A stretch of 64,000 bases of DNA, from the NCBI GenBank assembly GCA_900315635.1, contig OMZV01000001.1, forward strand, positions 62,001 to 126,000, in the 5' to 3' direction. Position 1 is the stretch's first letter; every line of letters starts with the position of its first letter. The position numbers were made by a program, and so were the translations under genes. The notes beneath the pieces are model-generated. The model was not told where the DNA came from, made no database searches, and saw only the letters and a list, made by a program, of their open reading frames with translations. Shown here in pieces: positions 61,112-64,000 of this stretch. The DNA comes from an uncultured Prevotella sp. GTDB taxonomy: Bacteria > Bacteroidota > Bacteroidia > Bacteroidales > Bacteroidaceae.

Positions 61112-61165
61112 AGAACGAAGAGTGAAAAATCATCTTGTTCAAAGTTCAAGGTTTAAGAGTGAATG
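61095..61165. repeat. Copy of the GTGAAGA-word repeat between genes
   Basis: The sequence AAGTGAAGAGTGAAGAACGA followed by AATCATCTTGTTCAAAGTTC and TTTAAGAGTGAATG contains the same words as the inserts in the activase gene, plus a TTCAAA word. It spans the end of the nucleotidyltransferase gene, where the coding frame ends in it (LSEE), and the gap before the next ATG. Confidence 0.75.
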
Positions 61166-61957
61166 TTAAAAGTTATCGGAATACAACGGGCGGAAAAATT
61201 CTCTCCAAATTCGGTAGAGAAGGATAGGGCTATACTAGAGGCGGTGGTATCGCACTTTAATGGAAAGATTATTTCTGAGGAAGACAATAATTTGTCCGAT
61301 TTTGCGTTATCAATAAAACCCGACATTGTGTTCACTATGGCACGTGACGGTCGGACTTTGGATTTACTTGATGAACTGGAGGAAAAGGGGACGAAGGTAA
61401 TTAACCCTGCCGAAGGAGTAAGGAACTGTCAACGTTCGCGCCTTGATAAATTGATGAAAGAGAACAACCTGCCTGTCCCGCCAACAATTAATAGCGGACA
61501 CGGGTGGTGGCTCAAGCGAGGAGACGCTGCAGCTCAAAGCCATGCGGATGTGGTGTTCTGTAAAGACGAAGAATCTCTGGTTAAGGCGAAGAAGGACTTC
61601 TGTCAACGAGGAATTACTGATATGGTAGTTCAGGCTCATATTCCGGGAGACCTAGTAAAATTCTATGGCGTTGAGGGTTCAGGATTCTTTAGGACATATT
61701 ACCCTTCGGACGACGGACAGTCAAAGTTTGGTGATGAGAAGATTAACGGCGAGTCACATCATTACTTCTATGACAAAGGTTATCTCCAGTCGATAGCAGA
61801 AAGAACTTCAAGACTGGTGAACACTCCTGTTTATGGTGGTGATGCAATCATCAAGAGTGATGGCGATTTCGTTATAATCGACTTCAACGACTGGCCAAGT
61901 TTCTCGCGGTGCCGTGATGAGGCGGCTGTAGCAATAGCCTCTCTGGCAAGATATTAA
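61163..61957 (+). CDS. ATP-grasp-like protein of unknown substrate
   Basis: The 264-residue protein has an N-terminal Rossmann-like part (FTMARDGRTLDLLDELEEKG, VINPAEGVRNCQRSRLDKLM) and an ATP-grasp-like C-terminal half: NNLPVPPTI, ITDMVVQAHIPGDLVKFYGV, GSGFFRTYYP and the closing GGDAIIKSDGDFVIIDFNDW with metal-ligand-like Asp/Asn. It probably ligates or phosphorylates a small acid or alcohol with ATP. The second-gene position between the nucleotidyltransferase and the phosphotransferase suggests a role in the same head-group pathway. I know no characterised homologue. Confidence 0.72.
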   Translation: MLKVIGIQRAEKFSPNSVEKDRAILEAVVSHFNGKIISEEDNNLSDFALSIKPDIVFTMARDGRTLDLLDELEEKGTKVINPAEGVRNCQRSRLDKLMKENNLPVPPTINSGHGWWLKRGDAAAQSHADVVFCKDEESLVKAKKDFCQRGITDMVVQAHIPGDLVKFYGVEGSGFFRTYYPSDDGQSKFGDEKINGESHHYFYDKGYLQSIAERTSRLVNTPVYGGDAIIKSDGDFVIIDFNDWPSFSRCRDEAAVAIASLARY

Positions 61958-61961
61958 ATTA

Positions 61962-62948
61962 ATGATTAAAATGGTAAACGATTTAGAGACAAAATCTTTT
62001 AAGCAATTACTTCATGAGTCCTTCAAGTCGGAGGATACAGAGGAATGGCTGGACATATATTTCACACGCCCTATAGGATTGTTCTTTGCCCGCATTTGGT
62101 ATAGGCTCGGTGTTAAGCCAAACACTGTGACTATACTTTCAATAATCCTTGGCGTTGCGGCTGGAGTGATGTTTGCGTATCCTGACCTGCTGCATAATAT
62201 TGCCGGAATAGTCCTACTAATGTTTGCTAATTTCTGTGATTCAACAGATGGACAGCTTGCTCGCCTCACTAATCAGAAGAGCATGAAGGGGCGTTGCCTA
62301 GATGGATTTGCAGGCGATGTCTGGTTCTTTGCAATCTATCTTGCTATTGTTGTACGCTTGTTCAACGTAAATATGCCTGGAACAGAGGTTCATTGGGGTA
62401 TCTGGATTTTTATTCTCTGTGCTATCTCCGGATTCCTTTGTCATTCTCCGCAAAGTTCACTTGCCGACTATTATCGTCAAATACACCTTCTTGCATTAAA
62501 GGGAACAAGTGGCTCAGAGCTTGACACATATAAGTCAGAGCATGCGAAAGCATTGGAGGCTAAAGGTAAGAAAGGAGCTTTTTGGGATTATGCCTTTCAT
62601 GCCAATTATCAAAATTACTGCAAGAGCCAGGAGAAGAGGACACCTGAATTTCAAATGCTTTTGAAAACTATTCGAGAGAATTTCGGCTCTGTGGAGGAAG
62701 TCCCCGAGGAAATTCGACAGGATTTTCTTAAAGGAAGCCGACCACTTATGCCATATACTAATATATTAACGTTCAACTCACGTGCGATAACAATTTATAT
62801 AACATGCCTGCTCGGCATTCCTTGGTTATATCCTATCGTAGAGATAACGGTTGGCGAGTGTCTTTATATTTATATGCACCGCCAGCATGAGAAGTTGTGC
62901 AAAAGTATTAGGGAAGAAATAGAAAAATTTAAAACGCAAACAAATTGA
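61962..62948 (+). CDS. CDP-alcohol phosphatidyltransferase
   Basis: The 328-residue membrane enzyme carries the CDP-alcohol motif near 93-119: D93-x2-D96-G97-x2-A100-R101-x8-G110-x3-D114, seen as FCDSTDGQLARLTNQKSMKG then RCLDGFAGD. Membrane helices surround it (SIILGVAAGVMFAYPD, IAGIVLLMFANF, VWFFAIYLAIVVRLF, NSRAITIYITCLLGIPWLY). It moves a phospho-alcohol or phosphatidyl group between CMP and an alcohol. The charged stretch from about 170 to 260 is soluble. The start is 4 nt after the ATP-grasp stop. A phosphatidylinositol or related synthase is the best guess. Confidence 0.87.
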   Translation: MIKMVNDLETKSFKQLLHESFKSEDTEEWLDIYFTRPIGLFFARIWYRLGVKPNTVTILSIILGVAAGVMFAYPDLLHNIAGIVLLMFANFCDSTDGQLARLTNQKSMKGRCLDGFAGDVWFFAIYLAIVVRLFNVNMPGTEVHWGIWIFILCAISGFLCHSPQSSLADYYRQIHLLALKGTSGSELDTYKSEHAKALEAKGKKGAFWDYAFHANYQNYCKSQEKRTPEFQMLLKTIRENFGSVEEVPEEIRQDFLKGSRPLMPYTNILTFNSRAITIYITCLLGIPWLYPIVEITVGECLYIYMHRQHEKLCKSIREEIEKFKTQTN

Positions 62949-62955
62949 TTGTTCT

Positions 62956-63657
62956 ATGACACCAAAGGGATATATATTTGATTATGGTGGTACTCTGGAT
63001 ACAAATGGTTGCCACTGGGGAAAGGTTCTATGGCATGGATATGAGCGCCGTAGTATTCCTATAACTGAAGAACAGTTCCGTGCCGCATACGTTTATGCTG
63101 AGCGTACGTTGGGACGCACTCCGATAATCCAGACTGACTATACTTTCAAGAAGACTCTATCAATCAAGCTTAGAATTGAATTTGAATACTTGCAAGACAA
63201 AGGACTTGTTGGGACAAACAACTTCAATATAGCAAGTGAACAAAGTGCAATTCTTGCTGACCTTTATGAAAATGTAAAGGAAGAAACAGCAAAGAGCCGG
63301 AAGGTGCTTTTGAAACTTAAAGAGCAATGCCCATTGGTCCTTGTAAGCAATTTCTATGGAAACCTTAACGTAGTTCTGGAGGAAATGGGACTTAATGACA
63401 TTTTCGACAAGGTCATTGAATCTGCCGTTGTGGGTGTACGTAAGCCTGATCCAGAGATTTATCGGATGGGAATAGATGCTCTTGGGCTTAACCCAGACGA
63501 CATAGTTGCTGTAGGTGACAGTTTTGATAAAGATATTGTCCCAGCAAAGAAAGTCGGACTTCATACAGTCTGGATTAAAGGTGAGCAATGGGATGATTCG
63601 CCACACGATGAGACTTTACCTGACAGAATCATCACAAGTCTTGATGAACTCGTTTAA
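62956..63657 (+). CDS. HAD-superfamily hydrolase with Gly in place of the second catalytic Asp
   Basis: The 233-residue protein has motif I YIFDYGGTLDTNG, with nucleophile Asp9 but Gly11 where most phosphatases have the acid/base Asp. Motif II is LVLVSNFYGN, motif III Lys is in VGVRKPDPEIY, and motif IV is VAVGDSFDKDI. A helical cap lies between motifs I and II. It is 7 nt after the CDP-alcohol phosphotransferase gene and so probably belongs to the same pathway, perhaps to remove a phosphate. With the missing Asp its activity is uncertain. Confidence 0.83.
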   Translation: MTPKGYIFDYGGTLDTNGCHWGKVLWHGYERRSIPITEEQFRAAYVYAERTLGRTPIIQTDYTFKKTLSIKLRIEFEYLQDKGLVGTNNFNIASEQSAILADLYENVKEETAKSRKVLLKLKEQCPLVLVSNFYGNLNVVLEEMGLNDIFDKVIESAVVGVRKPDPEIYRMGIDALGLNPDDIVAVGDSFDKDIVPAKKVGLHTVWIKGEQWDDSPHDETLPDRIITSLDELV

Positions 63658-63691
63658 TGCATCTTGGACTTTGATGAATTAATGTAACTGG

Positions 63692-64000
63692 ATGGAGAAA
63701 TCGATTAGGTTCATAATCACATTCTTACTTTGCGTATTTACCCAAGTCGTAAATGCGCAGGTTATACACTTGTTCGTTTCCGAGGCACAAACAGGTGACA
63801 GTATTCCTCATGCCAATGCCATTTATCACAATCAGAAGTCTGTTTTTGCAACAGGAAACGAACGAGGAGAGATAATTATAAAACGAATCAACGGACAAAG
63901 TATAGATGTTAGTGCTGTAGGATATAAAACTAGAAAGGTGAGGATAACGGCAACGACAGGTGATACCGTTGATATTGTCCTTCTTACTGATAGCCGAAAA
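63692..64000 (+). CDS. Outer-membrane protein with CarboxypepD_reg-like N-terminus, cut by window edge
   Basis: The first 103 codons of a gene run off the right edge. A signal peptide (FIITFLLCVFTQVVNAQ) is followed by a beta-sandwich of the carboxypeptidase-regulatory-like type: VSEAQTGDSIPHANAIYH, ERGEIIIKRINGQSIDVSAV, GYKTRKVRI and TVDIVLLTD. This is the usual N-terminal domain of Bacteroidetes TonB-dependent receptors, so the gene probably encodes a receptor or surface protein. It starts 34 nt after the HAD gene. Confidence 0.75.
   Translation, partial: MEKSIRFIITFLLCVFTQVVNAQVIHLFVSEAQTGDSIPHANAIYHNQKSVFATGNERGEIIIKRINGQSIDVSAVGYKTRKVRITATTGDTVDIVLLTDSRK

Noticed and set aside
1-64000. 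tRNA, rRNA, prophage or integrative element
   Set aside because: No cloverleaf-like tRNA sequence, rRNA block, integrase, transposase, relaxase or phage structural gene was recognised on either strand.

Overview
The window looks like chromosomal DNA of a Bacteroidales bacterium, most likely Prevotella or a close relative (Segatella). The reasons are the recurring Bacteroidetes promoter signature (TTG, about 20 nt, then TAnnTTTG), an RprX/RprY-type two-component pair, a complex I operon with fused nuoCD and no nuoEFG, a fused activase/2-hydroxyacyl-CoA dehydratase-like giant protein, and many small outer-membrane beta-barrel proteins. No rRNA, tRNA, CRISPR array, transposase or prophage gene was recognised. 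Assignments come from reading translated proteins and motifs by eye; no database search was run.

Layout. 1-6.5 kb: the 5' part of a GHL10 glycosyl hydrolase (minus strand) diverges from cstA, a beta-barrel gene, recR, a small membrane protein, a glycosyltransferase and a GNAT acetyltransferase. 6.5-14.6 kb, minus strand: ABC-F ATPase, M13 peptidase, MetA, U32 peptidase-like protein and a zinc-ribbon lipoprotein. 14.8-17.1 kb: rprX-rprY. 17.3-23.3 kb: SGNH hydrolase and dnaB (minus), ispE (plus), uvrA (minus). 24.5-35.2 kb: nuoA-B-CD-H-I-J-K-L-M-N, an 11-subunit complex I (NuoC and NuoD fused) without the NADH-oxidising module.

35.4-46.8 kb is the accessory part. Two paralogous beta-barrel genes bracket pseudogene remnants, a 22-bp tandem repeat array, a four-gene SMC/kleisin/KITE/Toprim operon of the Wadjet (JetABCD/MksBEFG) plasmid-defence type, and a membrane-anchored winged-helix regulator. 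The regulator is followed by its probable target, an outer-membrane receptor gene preceded by three GTCAG boxes spaced exactly 11 bp.

46.8-55.2 kb: a DUF4160/DUF2442 pair, nth, a DUF2461 gene, a C11 peptidase lipoprotein, valS, mazG, a lipoprotein and rnz. 55.6-60.1 kb: a 1490-residue activase/dehydratase-like protein carrying in-frame copies of a hairpin repeat. 60.4-63.7 kb: nucleotidyltransferase, ATP-grasp, CDP-alcohol phosphotransferase and HAD genes, which look like a head-group pathway for a phospholipid (candidate: the inositol lipid pathway proposed for Prevotella). The window ends inside another outer-membrane protein gene.

The most unusual non-coding content is a set of structured repeats: two loci of 22-bp tandem units, long inverted repeats built from short repeated words between nuo genes and inside the activase gene, and three REP-like hairpins whose stems change in a compensatory way.
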